In this document: piece by piece, positions 21,315-21,315 of the stretch
How positions within the stretch are numbered: position 1 is the stretch's first letter
Layout: the number at the start of each line of letters is the position of its first letter
Assembly (NCBI GenBank): GCA_035534435.1
Contig: DATLRX010000091.1
Span: forward strand, 1 to 21,315
Length of the DNA stretch: 21,315 bases
Source of the DNA: Palsa-851 sp035534435
GTDB lineage: Bacteria; Chloroflexota; Dormibacteria; Aeolococcales; Aeolococcaceae
Reading direction: 5' to 3'
The notes under the pieces: generated by a model
What the model saw: the letters and a program-made list of their open reading frames with translations, nothing else
What the model was told of the DNA's origin: nothing
The model's database searches: none
Position numbers and translations under genes: made by a program

Positions 21315-21315
21315 C

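Noticed and set aside
1..21315. CRISPR arrays, tRNA or rRNA genes, insertion sequences
   Set aside because: No regularly spaced repeats, cloverleaf-like segments with CCA-adjacent T-arms, or transposase motifs were seen by reading both strands.

Overview
The window is one contiguous stretch of GC-rich bacterial chromosome. Genes are dense, GTG and TTG starts are common, and many 4-base stop/start overlaps occur. The gene set (solo GroEL with a CIRCE operator, DrrA-type ABC ATPase beside a DUF4097 protein, ECF-like sigma/anti-sigma pair, FAD-type GlpD, SAM hydroxide adenosyltransferase) suggests a Gram-positive-type lineage of the Actinomycetota / Chloroflexota / Dormibacterota kind. The sequence alone does not settle which. 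No rRNA, tRNA, CRISPR array, IS element or complete prophage gene was seen.

Layout. (1) 1-2252, minus strand: a three-gene operon of ribbon-helix-helix regulator, DUF4097 beta-repeat protein and DrrA-like ABC ATPase (cut by the left edge), driven by a near-consensus promoter that implies a leaderless transcript. (2) 2467-3168, plus: an unrecognised protein with a Cys/His cluster, preceded by a hairpin touching its ribosome binding site. (3) 3182-5109, minus: a small lipoprotein and glycerol-3-phosphate dehydrogenase, with a 39-residue membrane protein divergent from glpD. (4) 5284-5814, minus: an FKBP-like lipoprotein, divergent from a plus-strand run (5884-9165) of small zinc-binding protein, Lon substrate-binding-domain protein, SDR oxidoreductase and acyl-CoA synthetase. 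(5) 9181-11645, minus: an ECF-like sigma factor translationally coupled to a large zinc-finger anti-sigma factor with a proline-rich linker, one membrane span and an AMIN-like C-terminal domain. (6) 11718-13219, minus: SAM hydroxide adenosyltransferase overlapping NAD(P)H-hydrate epimerase, divergent from a small membrane-anchored protein. (7) 13667-16049, minus: a Tim44-like protein and groEL with its own terminator and a doubled CIRCE operator.

(8) 16280-20290 is a restriction-modification island with visibly lower GC and a different codon style. Plus strand: C5-cytosine methyltransferase and a PD-(D/E)XK endonuclease. Minus strand: Vsr mismatch endonuclease and a XamI-type endonuclease. 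The two arms converge and their last genes overlap at the 3' ends. One m5C methyltransferase would protect host DNA from one or both nucleases, and Vsr would repair the T:G mismatches that m5C deamination creates. Repeats that could be operators sit at both outer promoters.

(9) 20362-21086: a truncated ADP-ribosylglycohydrolase N-terminus followed by an intact dual-specificity-phosphatase-like gene, apparently the remains of a two-domain or two-gene unit next to the island. The right edge holds a possible C-terminal gene fragment on the minus strand.

Several genes (starts at 2252, 5149, 5814, 13219, 13244) have a -10-like hexamer about 6-10 nt before the start and no Shine-Dalgarno, which suggests leaderless transcripts are common in this organism.
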